From positions 620,001-684,000 of the forward strand of contig NZ_FNZG01000003.1 of NCBI RefSeq assembly GCF_900109195.1: a stretch of DNA of 64,000 nt, given 5' to 3'. A model generated the notes under the pieces. That model saw only the letters and a list, made by a program, of their open reading frames with translations. It searched no databases and was not told where the DNA came from. Below, piece by piece: positions 21,334-28,717 of this stretch. This DNA comes from Pseudooceanicola nitratireducens (GTDB taxonomy: Bacteria > Pseudomonadota > Alphaproteobacteria > Rhodobacterales > Rhodobacteraceae). Numbering within the stretch: the stretch's first letter is position 1; every line of letters begins with the position of its first letter. The translations under genes were made by a program, and so were the position numbers.

Positions 21334-21753
21334 TCAGCGATGCTGACCGCGATGCCGGGATATCTCCTGTTCGGCGGCAAGGAGGTCGGTGACCCGGTGC
21401 GACGACTCGAGCGGATCCCGCAGGTGGCGCATGGCGCTGTCGATCAGAGCGGGCGCTTCGTCCGGGTCGAGCTTGGCAAGTTCACGAAGCGCCGATTGCG
21501 CGGCATGGCGGAAATCCTCGGTCAGGAAGCGGCGCTTCTCCACGTGCTTGTCGAGGTCCCTGACCCAGCTTTGGATCGGCTTGAATGCGTCGTAGGGAAG
21601 CTGAGCGATCGCCTCTTCCGCACGGCGCATGTGGCGGGCGGCGTCGGCAAGAATGTCTTCCATCCGCTCGTAGTCACCGTGAAGCTTCTGGTCGAGAAAC
21701 AGCACCAGCCGATGCGTGTTTTCAGTCGGGAATGTGGTCGGTGTCGGGAACAT
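21334..21753 (-). CDS. Hypothetical helical protein of the integrated element
   Basis: 139 residues from MFPTPTTFPTENTHRL. Mostly alpha-helical and charged (LDQKLHGDYERMEDILADAA, then RHMRRAEEAI and ALRELAKLDPDEAP), with no Cys. The ATG at 21753 has GGAG 6 bases upstream; in-frame ATGs at 21759 and 21765 are alternatives. No family recognised. Confidence 0.55.
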   Translation of the reverse strand: MFPTPTTFPTENTHRLVLFLDQKLHGDYERMEDILADAARHMRRAEEAIAQLPYDAFKPIQSWVRDLDKHVEKRRFLTEDFRHAAQSALRELAKLDPDEAPALIDSAMRHLRDPLESSHRVTDLLAAEQEISRHRGQHR

Positions 21754-21823
21754 CTTCATCTCCATCTCTGCGAGCCGGTGTGGGACCGGCCCTCATGCGA
21801 GGGGCCGGTCACGCAGCCGGTCG

Positions 21824-22345
21824 TCACGCTGCCTTTGGGCGTCCGGGGGTCGCCATGCGGCGAGCGCGATGCTCCACCATGACCGTGCGCGGAGTGTTCT
21901 CCCTTCGGCGTTCCGCCGCGATGTCGTGCTCAGCGTGGAGCCGCCCGCGCACCCAATGCATCCGGTCGAGGCTCTTGCCGGTGAGCCGCCCCACCAGGGG
22001 CGTGCCGAGGTCACCGGTCATGAGGCCGGAATGGTTCGGACTGACGGACAGCAGCCGCGCACCGATGAAGCGTGTCGGCCGCGTCATGCCTGCGGCCCTC
22101 AGTTCAACACCTTTCACAGCGATGTCGTAACCGGTGTTGGTGGCCGCGATCCGTGAGGTGCCATAGGCGAGCACGAGGCGCTGGTTCTCACCCTCGCCAT
22201 CGACCTCCATCACGAGGCACGGACGCGCGACGGGCAGTCCGTCGGCAGCCTGCGAGTTGCGCACGGGGAACCTGAACAGCACGATATCGCCGCGCTGAAT
22301 GTCATCGGCCCAGTGGGCCGTCTCTTCGGTCTTGTGATCGAACAT
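21824..22345 (-). CDS. PemK/MazF-like protein
   Basis: 173 residues. The segment IQRGDIVLFRFPVRNSQAAD, the ARPCLVMEV strand and the LAYGTSRI strand resemble the beta-barrel core of PemK/MazF RNA toxins (GDIVLV.FPF...RPALVL). The protein is longer than typical MazF (about 110) and has an Arg-rich C-terminal tail after the barrel. No antitoxin-sized gene is adjacent, so it may be a solitary MazF-fold protein rather than a toxin. AGGAGAGATCG precedes the ATG. Confidence 0.5.
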   Translation of the reverse strand: MFDHKTEETAHWADDIQRGDIVLFRFPVRNSQAADGLPVARPCLVMEVDGEGENQRLVLAYGTSRIAATNTGYDIAVKGVELRAAGMTRPTRFIGARLLSVSPNHSGLMTGDLGTPLVGRLTGKSLDRMHWVRGRLHAEHDIAAERRRENTPRTVMVEHRARRMATPGRPKAA

Positions 22346-22827
22346 CGATCTCTCCTTTGGTGGATGATCGACGCGTCCCGACCTCCCCTTTTCTCCGAGG
22401 GCTGGCCCGGGCTGCGCGTCACAAGGCGCGTGCAGCCGGGACCGGGCCTCAGGCCGGGGAAGTCCGGAAGGGGTGGCAAGCGCCCGTCCGGTCCCGCGGA
22501 AGGCGGCCTCGGGAGCAGGGAACGGCGAGTGTCCCTGCAGGGGTGGGTCCAGGGCGAATGGAATGCCGCCCTGGTCGAGCCGAAGGCTGCCAGGGGGTGA
22601 AGGGGGAGTGGCGAACGATGACCCTTCGAGCAGGGGTGCAGGGGAGTGCGGAACGACGCCCTGTCCCGGCTGGAGGCCCTTGGCGGGTTCGGGAGGGCAG
22701 CGCGTCTCCCGAGCGGCGCGTCAGCGGCGCCGGGGTCCGGGGGCGACAGCCCCCGGCGAACGGTAGCCCGAGCGAGCGTCCGAAGGACGGTTGCGCGGGT
22801 TACTTAGTGAGTAAAAACTTGGACAAC
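22346..22827. other. GC-rich gene-free stretch with a strong hairpin
   Basis: About 480 bp rich in GGGG/CCCC strings. Open frames here (for example 22357-22941) have no start signal or family likeness. A perfect 8-bp hairpin CCGGGGGC/GCCCCCGG lies at 22737-22756, followed by GCGAGCGTCCGAAGGACGG. It marks the border between the GC-rich element backbone and the AT-rich RT operon and could be an oriT, replication or cargo junction. Confidence 0.4.
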
Positions 22828-22865
22828 GAACCCATCGGAGTTCGACGTCGCTATCCGATGGGTTC
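22828..22865 (-). terminator. Terminator of the RT-SLATT operon
   Basis: A perfect 12-bp stem GAACCCATCGGA/TCCGATGGGTTC (22828-22839 with 22854-22865), 6 bp past the SLATT stop on the minus strand. A TTTTT run follows about 14 bases after the stem. The 14-base loop contains GACGTC. Confidence 0.65.
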
Positions 22866-22870
22866 TCGCA

Positions 22871-23530
22871 TCAGCCAATCAGAAACGACGCTGCTCTACA
22901 CGCCAAAAGATAGAAACCGATTGCGCAGACAACAAAAATGACAGTGTGAAACCACCACCCAATCGCTAACCGCGACACCCAAAGAAATTTATGCGAGAAC
23001 CAACCAGGCACCCAGATAGAGATTTTCTCATTCCTCTTGGCCTCTATGGCCTCAAAGAGCTTGTTGTCCCAAGCCGAATGATTTTGACCGAACCCTTCAA
23101 TACAATCATGGAATGCTGTCAGAGATGCCCTTAGGACTTCCTCCTCGGGCTTGACGGACTGTATCTCCGCTCGCATATTCCCGGATATCCTCAACAACCT
23201 CTGCGCATGGACCTGCATGTCCCTCGCAAGCACAGACCGGCCCTTTGAGTAATCTAAAAGATTCACTACCAGCAAAGATATGGAGGCTACAATGCTAATT
23301 AATGATACAGCGTGACCCTCGACAGTGTCAGCAAAACTTGAATCCGCATAAAGCCCGATAGACGCGCAAACAAGAAATATCGTCAGGACTGAAGAGAACG
23401 CCATAGAAGCCTTTTCTTCGGCCTCCAATCTTTCCGAAAGATTAAACCTAATATATGCGGTTTTCTCAATCTTCCCGACAAGACGCTCATAGTATTCTAG
23501 GTCAATTTCTTTATCCGCTGCTGCCGTCAT
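22871..23530 (-). CDS. SLATT-domain membrane protein paired with a reverse transcriptase
   Basis: 219 residues. After a cytosolic helix (EYYERLVGKIEKTAYIRFN then LSERLEAEEKAS) come two membrane helices (about 43-62 and 75-92), a long cytosolic helical part and a third hydrophobic segment (about 185-208). This is the layout of SLATT proteins (SMODS/SLOG-associating two-TM effectors), thought to form pores or disrupt the membrane when a sensor is triggered. The ATG at 23530 lies 20 bp inside the RT gene with GGAG 7 bases upstream, so the two are translationally coupled. AT-rich compared with the element backbone. Confidence 0.75.
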   Translation of the reverse strand: MTAAADKEIDLEYYERLVGKIEKTAYIRFNLSERLEAEEKASMAFSSVLTIFLVCASIGLYADSSFADTVEGHAVSLISIVASISLLVVNLLDYSKGRSVLARDMQVHAQRLLRISGNMRAEIQSVKPEEEVLRASLTAFHDCIEGFGQNHSAWDNKLFEAIEAKRNEKISIWVPGWFSHKFLWVSRLAIGWWFHTVIFVVCAIGFYLLACRAASFLIG

Positions 23531-25019
23531 CCGGCTTCTCCACTCCCAATGCCCCATGCTGGGCCCAACATTTTTTTGAAGCTCTTAACGCTAGAACAAA
23601 GCTGGGCAGACTGACATCGTAGTCAAATTTGTCGCGATCAAACCACGATCCAGAAATCAATTCTTGTGAGGTGAGTTCCGTCCAGTTTGCGTTGCCACAG
23701 TACTTCTTTATCAACTTGGCTCTTTTTGTCAGTGCCCTTTTAATTGCCCAAACGAGCCATCCGTCTAGGTTTGAAAAGTCCGTTATAGAATCCACCAAGC
23801 AGTAATAGGACACGCATCCCGAGAGCGCCTTTATGCGCTTTCGCCCGTCTAAGAAGTCTTGCAGTTGCGCATTTGAATACGGGCCGTTTATATAGCTTCT
23901 CAGCCTGTGAATGCTGGAAACGAAGTCCCAATCCAAGCGATTTCCATCTATCCGCTTGCAGTTCAGAGACTTGTGTCTCTCAGGGTATAAAATCAGAGAC
24001 TCGTAAAGTATTTGCGCGCAACGTTTTTTGATTCTCTCAACGCCAGCATTCGAAATCGTCGCACCGCCTTCCGAAAATTGGTATCCGAGAAAATCCATTT
24101 TAGAAACTGTGCGCATCTCTTCATCTCGTTGAGAGAATATACTAACGCCAGTCGTCTTTACCTGATTCACTGTCACGCCGGTATCCCGCGAGAAATCTCT
24201 ATAGGCCGATATTGCGCCGATTGCGTCCTCATAGCTATAGTTCACCAAGACGCTATCGTCAGCATATCGGATATAGTTTCCGCTAAGTTTGTCGAGGCTT
24301 GAGTCCAAGTGATGCCCCACTGCATTGGCCACAAACAATGAAACCGAATTCCCCTGCGGGGTCCCCATGGATCTCCTCCCACTGGTTCCATCTCTCTTGA
24401 TATACTCATGGCCCAAATAGCTTCGCACCACTCGCTCCTCGAACTTTGTCAACAGAAAATCACCCGAAGAGAGAACCTTTTCTTCTATAAATCCCGTAGA
24501 TATTGATCCAAAATAATCCGAGAAATCATACTTCGAGATGTAAACCTTATCAGATTTCAAGTATTGCTTTAGCCGAAAAACCGCATCCAAGGAATTTTTG
24601 CTCGACATATACGCGAAGCTAGTCGCGGAGAATACTTTCTGGTTGCGCTCCCGCATCGCCTCACTCAAGAGCTTTGCTAGCGCTGCATCAGGAATGCTGA
24701 AGACGTCAACATGACGAAGGCTACCAGTCGGTTTCCTGAAGCTGAAACGAAATGAAGGGATTGGATTGTATTGATCCAGCCTGACAGATCTAACAATCGA
24801 CCTTGCCAAGAAACGCGCATGACTCAAGCAATAAGCTGGGTGGAACTGCTTATGATGGCTCCATATCCTTGGTTTGCGGACAGTGGGCGAAGTAACCCGG
24901 ACGCCTGTTCTCTTTTGAACTCTCTCAAGATATTTTTCTCGATAGCGTAGCCGGTCCTCGTATCTGCCGAGCCTCCTTTTTGCTTCCGCTACGATTTCTT
25001 TTTCTAGAACTTTTTCCAA
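23511..25019 (-). CDS. Defence-type reverse transcriptase (DRT/UG-like)
   Basis: 502 residues if the TTG at 25019 is used. RT motifs: catalytic Asp of motif A in KYDFSDYF (D165), MGTPQGNSVSL (about 218-228) and RYADDSVLV with YADD at 252-255, followed by KMDFLGYQF. About 170 C-terminal residues are helical and carry no maturase, HNH or protease domain, so it is not a group II intron RT. The close link to a SLATT gene matches defence-associated RT operons. The start is uncertain: no ATG or GTG exists between the upstream stop at 25158 and the RT core, and no good ribosome site precedes the TTG. AT-rich codon use indicates recent gain. Confidence 0.85.
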   Translation of the reverse strand: MEKVLEKEIVAEAKRRLGRYEDRLRYREKYLERVQKRTGVRVTSPTVRKPRIWSHHKQFHPAYCLSHARFLARSIVRSVRLDQYNPIPSFRFSFRKPTGSLRHVDVFSIPDAALAKLLSEAMRERNQKVFSATSFAYMSSKNSLDAVFRLKQYLKSDKVYISKYDFSDYFGSISTGFIEEKVLSSGDFLLTKFEERVVRSYLGHEYIKRDGTSGRRSMGTPQGNSVSLFVANAVGHHLDSSLDKLSGNYIRYADDSVLVNYSYEDAIGAISAYRDFSRDTGVTVNQVKTTGVSIFSQRDEEMRTVSKMDFLGYQFSEGGATISNAGVERIKKRCAQILYESLILYPERHKSLNCKRIDGNRLDWDFVSSIHRLRSYINGPYSNAQLQDFLDGRKRIKALSGCVSYYCLVDSITDFSNLDGWLVWAIKRALTKRAKLIKKYCGNANWTELTSQELISGSWFDRDKFDYDVSLPSFVLALRASKKCWAQHGALGVEKPDDGSSG

Positions 25020-25319
25020 AATGTGCCCAAGGGGTGCGCCAGCAGAGAGCTGTAGTATGTTGTCGTTTCCAGTTCGAATGCCGTGTGGAACACAGCAAGC
25101 TGCAAAGATACGCCGCCCCTGCTGACGACTAATGCTCCTCGCATATGGTGCAATTGGTCACCTACGATGACGGTCATGTCAAGAAATGCGCGGCGGCGAC
25201 TTGACGTTTCGCTGGAAGCCAAGCCGCACGATCAAAGATGAGATCGGCGTATCGTCTTCGCGTTTTCGGGGAAAAGGTCGTCGCCCCATGTCCTGCCCTC
25301 CCCAACAGGAGGCTACGAC
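25020..25319. other. Divergent intergenic region between RT and relaxase genes
   Basis: No convincing gene. A frame at 25004-25222 on the minus strand lacks a ribosome site. A 7-bp inverted repeat (25111-25117 with 25192-25198) brackets about 74 bases, inside which ATGAC/GTCAT and CATATG palindromes occur; a TTGACA hexamer lies there on the minus strand (25176-25181). This is the place to look for a noncoding RNA template of the RT, and also for the oriT of the relaxase, which in MobV systems lies just upstream of the gene. Confidence 0.4.
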
Positions 25320-26606
25320 ATGGCGAAGAAATCGAAGAAGTTCCGCATCGCGATGCGCATGGAGGGCATGTGGCCCCACCAGCTCGCAGGCTACGAGTCC
25401 CACCGGAGGAGAGATGGCGGCGATGTCGGCCACTCTGACCCGAACAAGAGACTGCTGAACCGGCTGCTTATCGGGGAAGCTGACTGGGCCCAGACAGCCT
25501 GGAACGAGATTGCCGAGATGCGCTCGGAGAACTTCCTCGTCCAGCTGGAAGGGCTGAAGAAGCGACGGCACAAGAGCGACCTCCAGCAGCTCCTCCGAGA
25601 AGGACCGAAGGACCCGTGGAGGGCCTCCAAGCATGGGCCCATGCGTGAGGTGATCCTGACGGCGAACAAGAAGTGGTTCGCACTCGACCTGCAGGACTTC
25701 GTCGGCGGAAGCGGCCCGACGCTCGAGCAGCAGTTCGAGGAATGCGCCATAGGCTGGCTGAAGCACGCTTTCGGCGATGATTGCATCCATGCTCGGGCTG
25801 ATGTGGACGAGGAGACGTATCACATCCATGCGGTGGTGATGCCGCGGACGACGCTCCCGTGTGGCAAGCGCATGCTCCAGCCTTCCATCCACCCGGTGAT
25901 CGCGAGCTATGAGAAGGGTCAGGATGACGTAGGCGACTGGTTCAAGGCCGTCGGTTTGAAGCGAGGGAAAAAGCGGAAGCGGAAGCTTCGCAAGGCCCTG
26001 GAACACAACAGGAAGGCGCTCGAAGCCTACAATGCCGGCGAGGCGGACTCCCTGGACCTGGTCGAAGTGCCCAAAAAGCGGCGCCACGTCAGCCCGCGCG
26101 TCTGGAGAGAGAAACAGGAGCGAAGGCTGGCGGAGCGCGATCTGGCTCAGGAGACGCGGGAAGAGCAGCTCGAAGCCAAGGAAGCTTCCGTTGTCACCCG
26201 CGAGACGCATGCAGACAAGAAGACCGCCCAGGCGATTGCGACCCTGTCGGTGGCGCGGGATGTCGCTAAAGGCCGCGTGGTTCTCGGAGCCCGCGATGCG
26301 AGCAACCGCGAAGATGAGACGGCATCAACTCCCGCGACGCAGATTCCTGCACAGCGTCTATTCGGCCGAGCCCTGGATGTGCTCCACAAACAGGCGCGGT
26401 CAGAGGCGCGCGCTGACCTGAAGGATGCGTTCGACGAAATCCGGCGGGCCGATGACGCCATCGTCGAAATCGCGACAGGACTGGGCAAGTCGGCGCGGGA
26501 ACGGATCGCAAACGCGAGGAAGTCTCTGTCCCGCGCGATCATAGGTATTTCTCGAAAGATTAGCCGCTTGCCGGACCCGCCCGAGAAATCTTCAGACCAG
26601 AGGTAA
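25320..26606 (+). CDS. MobV/Pre-type relaxase
   Basis: 428 residues. MobV relaxases nick plasmid DNA at oriT to start mobilisation. The N-terminus (FRIAMRMEGMWPHQLAGYESH, one residue trimmed, then NKRLLNRLL) matches family motif I, and ADVDEETYHIHAVVMP (about residues 160-175) matches the metal-binding HxDExTPHxH motif, with the first His replaced by Asp and the Pro by Tyr. A Lys/Arg-rich stretch (about 212-225) and a long coiled coil (about 255-420) follow. AGGAGG lies 7 bases before the ATG. If the changed His matters, nicking could be weakened. Confidence 0.72.
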   Translation: MAKKSKKFRIAMRMEGMWPHQLAGYESHRRRDGGDVGHSDPNKRLLNRLLIGEADWAQTAWNEIAEMRSENFLVQLEGLKKRRHKSDLQQLLREGPKDPWRASKHGPMREVILTANKKWFALDLQDFVGGSGPTLEQQFEECAIGWLKHAFGDDCIHARADVDEETYHIHAVVMPRTTLPCGKRMLQPSIHPVIASYEKGQDDVGDWFKAVGLKRGKKRKRKLRKALEHNRKALEAYNAGEADSLDLVEVPKKRRHVSPRVWREKQERRLAERDLAQETREEQLEAKEASVVTRETHADKKTAQAIATLSVARDVAKGRVVLGARDASNREDETASTPATQIPAQRLFGRALDVLHKQARSEARADLKDAFDEIRRADDAIVEIATGLGKSARERIANARKSLSRAIIGISRKISRLPDPPEKSSDQR

Positions 26607-26728
26607 AAAAAGTTCCGCCGGAGATTTCTGTCCGATTTCGAAGATACGCATCTTCATCCGGATCGCGGGTTTTTCCCCAACCGGGGCCCCGCGGCATCCC
26701 ACGAAACTTGCCTCTGAGGAGACCTCGA

Positions 26729-27103
26729 ATGACCAAACCCAAGAAACGCCCGATCATCGACCGCCGTCGCCAATCCGAGCGCCAGAAGAAGGCCGAAGCT
26801 CGCATCGACGAGATGCGCGACAAGCTTGCCATCGACGCACGCGCGGAAGAGCTCAAGACGCTGAATGCCATGAGGGACACTTTCAACGACGCCCTGTGGC
26901 AGTGCGACGATGATCGGTTGATCCACGACATTTTCTCACTGCTCTGCCGGGTGGCAAAGATGTCTGATGCTCGACTGATTGCGGGCCACCCGGATTGCCC
27001 AGAGGCGGTCCGGGACGAGCTGAACACCCGTGTGGAAGAAAGCCGTCGGGAAAAGAAAGACCGGTCCAGAAAGGCCGGGTCGGACAACAAAGCTGACGCC
27101 TGA
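26729..27103 (+). CDS. Hypothetical charged helical protein downstream of the relaxase
   Basis: 124 residues starting MTKPKKRPIIDRRRQSERQK. GAGGAG lies 8 bases before the ATG. Highly basic N-terminus, a helical middle with WQCDDDRLIHDIFSLLCRV and a Lys/Arg-rich end. It may be a relaxosome accessory or copy-control protein by position, but no family is recognised. Confidence 0.55.
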   Translation: MTKPKKRPIIDRRRQSERQKKAEARIDEMRDKLAIDARAEELKTLNAMRDTFNDALWQCDDDRLIHDIFSLLCRVAKMSDARLIAGHPDCPEAVRDELNTRVEESRREKKDRSRKAGSDNKADA

Positions 27104-27130
27104 CGTTCACAGCCAGAATCGGTGTTAATA

Positions 27131-27166
27131 AGGGCACGGGGGCAACCTCCGTGCCCTAAACTTTTT
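27131..27166 (+). terminator. Terminator of the relaxase operon
   Basis: AGGGCACGG pairs with CCGTGCCCT (27131-27157) and is followed by AAACTTTTT. It lies 28 bp after the stop at 27103. Confidence 0.75.
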
Positions 27167-27394
27167 GCGACATACCTATGCGCAGGTCGCCGAGGCTCGA
27201 CGCTCGACACAGCGGCCGCTGGCTTTCCAGTCGAGGACTGGATAGGTAGACGGACGGCGGCCCCTAAGAGCGACCGTCCGGCACAGCTTTCTCCGACGAC
27301 ACATGACTACAGAATGTCCCCGCAAGCCCGTGCTTAGCTACGGTCCCGACGAAACTCCGGCGACGACGCTGCATAGCTGAGAGCATCCCCGAGA
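27167..27394. other. Gene-free right end of the integrated element
   Basis: No gene seen. It contains a 7-bp hairpin (TCCAGTC/GACTGGA, 27226-27242) and several GACG/CGTC pairs (around 27250-27290). The right attachment site should lie in or just after this stretch. Confidence 0.35.
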
Positions 27395-27750
27395 AACTTC
27401 AAACAACGGTAAGGCAGCGCCCCCTTTCCCCTTTGTCATTTGCACATTCTCCGGGAACTTGAACGATGTCGCACCTGGCCGCCGCGCCTCGCGCCGGGGG
27501 CGCTGCAAATAACAGTTAGACTGGGCCCCCTTCCCCCTCCGTCATTTGCACTTCCCTCGGATAAGGTAGCGATGTCGCACATGGCCCCCGCGTCTCGCGA
27601 CGGGGGCACTGCAAACAACGGTATAACTCGGCCCCCTGCCACCTCCCTCATTTGCACCGCCCTCGGGCAAGGGCCCCACGTGCCAACTGACCACCACGTA
27701 CCGCGCCGGGGTACTTCCACAATCAGTCAACCTTGCCCCCTCCCTCCGCC
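27395..27750. repeat. 106-bp imperfect tandem repeat, noncoding
   Basis: The string CATTTGCAC starts at 27437, 27543 and 27649, an exact 106-bp spacing. Each of the first two units reads CATTTGCAC, a TCGGG/TCCGGG stretch, GATGTCGCAC, a GC-rich hairpin, CTGCAAAtAACAGT or CTGCAAACAACGG, then GGCCCCC. A partial unit precedes (CAAACAACGGTA at 27399-27410) and the third is diverged. TTTGCA and TGCAAA within a unit can pair around the inner GCCCCCG/CGGGGGC hairpin. The period is not a multiple of three, so it is not a coding repeat. Confidence 0.7.
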
Positions 27751-27970
27751 AACGTCCCCCTTGCGCCGAAACAAGACCGCACAGCATCCCCTGACCGCCG
27801 CGCAAGCACCGCCTCGATCCAAGACCCCGACCGCCAAACCCGGCGCATTCCCAGCCCCCATATACCGCAGTACACTTGGCAAGCCGCATCACCCCGGTCT
27901 AGAACCCTGCGACCCGCGCCATGACGCGTCCGATCCCACGTCCCAAACCCTGTCCAAAAGGCCCATTCCG
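27751..27970. other. Leader region of the asparaginase-like gene
   Basis: C-rich stretch without a convincing gene. The open frame that runs through it (from 27440) is an artefact of GC-rich DNA. No clear promoter hexamers were found; TATACCGCAGTACA (27859-27872) is the only AT-richer spot. Confidence 0.3.
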
Positions 27971-28474
27971 ATGAAAGACCTGCGCATCCTCGTCACCGGC
28001 GGCACCATCGACAAGGTGCATGACACCCGTACCGAAGGGCTTTCGTTTTCGCCCGACGGGGCCACCCATATCCCCGAGATGCTGCGCATCGGCCGCTGCC
28101 ATTTCCCCGCCGTGCAGATCGTCCTGCTGAAGGACAGCCTGTATTTCGACGACGCCGACCGAAAGGCCATCGCCGATGCGGTCGCCAACGCGGAAGAAGA
28201 GGCGCTGGTCATCACCCATGGCACCGGCACCATGGGCGACACGGCGCGCTACCTTGCCGACACGCTTACCGGGGCGGCAGCCGAAAAGACCGTCGTGCTG
28301 ACCGGGGCGATGCGGCCCTTCTCGCTTTATACCTCGGACGGGGAATTCAACCTTGGCGGCGCGATCACCGCGGCCCAGATCCTGCCCGCGGGTGTATGGG
28401 GCGTGATGAACGGCCGCGTCTTCGCCGCCGAGGCGCTGAAAAAGGACGTCGAACAGGGACGGTTCGACACCTGA
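27971..28474 (+). CDS. Short asparaginase-like protein
   Basis: 167 residues, about half a normal type I/II asparaginase (about 330). The N-terminal ILVTGGTIDKVHDTRTEGLSF holds the first catalytic Thr of the TGGTI motif, and ALVITHGTGTMGDTARYLAD holds the second motif (HGTDTM in true enzymes; here HGTGTM, so the Asp is Gly). ...VVLTGAMRPFSLYTSDGEFN follows. The C-terminal domain is absent, as in a family of stand-alone asparaginase N-domains. With the Asp replaced, asparaginase activity is doubtful. Confidence 0.75.
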   Translation: MKDLRILVTGGTIDKVHDTRTEGLSFSPDGATHIPEMLRIGRCHFPAVQIVLLKDSLYFDDADRKAIADAVANAEEEALVITHGTGTMGDTARYLADTLTGAAAEKTVVLTGAMRPFSLYTSDGEFNLGGAITAAQILPAGVWGVMNGRVFAAEALKKDVEQGRFDT

Positions 28475-28609
28475 GGCCCTCAAACCGGATCAGGACCCAA
28501 GGGCAGACAACCGGCGAGGCGACACCGCGCCGCACCATCCACTTCCGACTTGCAAGCCCCTGAAATCAGGGCTCCAATTGCCTCATTTCCAAACCAAGGG
28601 ATGAGGAAC

Positions 28610-28717
28610 ATGCCCATTCGTTTACCCGATTTTCTCCTGACCGCCGCCCGATCCGGCCAGACCGCTCAAACTCGGGCCCTTTCGCTGCGCCCTCAGATAA
28701 ATGAGGTGCCGGAATGA
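28610..28717 (+). CDS. Possible 35-residue leader peptide
   Basis: MPIRLPDFLLTAARSGQTAQ to INEVPE. AAGGG is 9 bases before the ATG and the stop overlaps the next gene's ATG (ATGA). Only these signals support it; it may serve for translational coupling. Confidence 0.3.
   Translation: MPIRLPDFLLTAARSGQTAQTRALSLRPQINEVPE

Larger units (their letters stand above)
18845..27412. mobile_element. Probable integrative mobilizable element with RT-SLATT cargo
   Basis: About 8.6 kb between the carB terminator and the 106-bp repeat region. It carries a large serine recombinase at its left end, small plasmid-type genes, a MobV-type relaxase and an AT-rich reverse transcriptase operon. Exact ends are not proven. 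A 13-bp direct repeat, GGCAGCGCCCCCT, flanks it (18827-18839 and 27413-27425), but this string belongs to a common local hairpin, so chance is possible. No replication initiator or full conjugation machinery is visible, hence mobilizable rather than conjugative. Confidence 0.7.

Noticed and set aside
22357-22941. 194-codon plus-strand open frame
   Set aside because: Gly/Arg-rich translation of a GC-rich noncoding stretch; it runs into the AT-rich operon end and lacks a ribosome site.
23511-25019. Group II intron or retron as the source of the RT
   Set aside because: No maturase or HNH domain and no intron domain V-like end nearby; no clear msr/msd flanking repeats were found, although a divergent retron cannot be excluded.
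25004-25222. 72-codon minus-strand frame upstream of the RT
   Set aside because: No ribosome site at any of its starts and no family; kept only as part of the intergenic region.
27440-27970. N-terminal extension of the asparaginase-like gene
   Set aside because: It runs through the 106-bp noncoding repeats, whose period is not a multiple of three; the family N-terminus starts at 27971.
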